A stretch of DNA of 5,869 bases. Origin: Myxococcota bacterium. Lineage in GTDB: Bacteria > Myxococcota > Polyangia > GCA-2747355 > JAKLHH01. Positions 5,745-5,869 of this stretch are shown here, one piece after another. The stretch is taken from contig JAKLHH010000536.1 in assembly GCA_022710245.1 (NCBI GenBank), positions 1 to 5,869 of the forward strand, given 5' to 3'. The notes under the pieces were generated by a model. That model was not told the DNA's origin. It worked only from the letters and a program-made list of their open reading frames with translations, and did not search any database. The position numbers were made by a program, and so were the translations under genes. Position 1 is the stretch's first letter; each line of letters opens with the position of its first letter.

Positions 5745-5764
5745 GGTTCCTGCGCGCTCCTCAC

Positions 5765-5869
5765 CTCTGCGGCTCTGGTCTCTGCGGCTCTGGTCTCTGC
5801 GGCTCTGGTCTCTGCGGCTCTGGTCTCTGCGGCTCTGGTCTCTGCGGCTCTGGTCTCTGCGGCTCTGGT
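5765..5869. repeat. 15-bp tandem repeat array, seven perfect copies, running off the right edge
   Basis: The unit CTCTGCGGCTCTGGT repeats seven times with no mismatch from 5765 to the last base, so the array probably continues. It begins 20 bp after the M61 stop. Each unit contains CTCTG twice, so it may have grown from a shorter motif. All six frames stay open through the array. It may be an intergenic minisatellite or the end of a convergent minus-strand gene: one minus frame reads repeating PEPQR and stops at TGA 5763-5761. Confidence 0.95.

Noticed and set aside
5716..5757. 10-bp direct repeat TCCTGCGCGC flanking the M61 stop as a possible insertion footprint
   Set aside because: The motif is short and GC-rich, no element lies between the copies, and such repeats are expected by chance in this composition.
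5765..5869. CRISPR array
   Set aside because: The units are only 15 bp, directly adjacent, with no unique spacers.

Overview
The DNA is very GC-rich, with G or C at nearly all third codon positions and proteins dominated by Ala, Leu, Arg and Gly. It encodes Gram-negative envelope functions (an LptF/LptG-type permease, an outer-membrane-type lipoprotein) and an exported M61 peptidase. This fits a myxobacterium-like (Myxococcota/deltaproteobacterial) chromosome. That assignment is an inference from style and gene content; no marker gene is present.

Layout. (1) Positions 1-1691, minus strand: an ECF-type sigma factor (1098-1691), then a possible 65-codon small gene (904-1101), then a tandem zinc-finger, anti-sigma-like protein (907 down past the left edge). 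The zinc-finger gene has no stop inside the window, so a closed-ORF list would miss it. The small frame overlaps both neighbours by 4 bases (ATGA at each junction). (2) Positions 1692-1759: a 68-bp divergent control region with a perfect 16-bp palindrome and a second inverted repeat. (3) Positions 1760-2845, plus strand: an LptF/LptG-family inner-membrane permease with four 24-bp tandem repeats in its periplasmic part. (4) Positions 2882-3877, minus strand, convergent with the permease: a lipoprotein with a C-terminal EF-hand. (5) Positions 3878-3938: a short AT-rich divergent promoter region. (6) Positions 3939-5744, plus strand: a secreted M61 glycyl-aminopeptidase-type metalloprotease with a C-terminal PDZ domain. 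(7) Positions 5765-5869: seven perfect copies of a 15-bp repeat that run to the right edge.

How it may work together. The sigma factor and zinc-finger protein look like a regulatory pair controlling a regulon, and the divergent LPS-transport permease is a plausible but unproven target through the shared control region. The lipoprotein and the M61 peptidase are both exported and share one promoter region. The oddest features are a triple-cysteine cluster inside the sigma factor's DNA-binding helix-turn-helix, the late position of the zinc fingers in the partner protein, the doubly coupled small frame between them, and the two tandem-repeat arrays.
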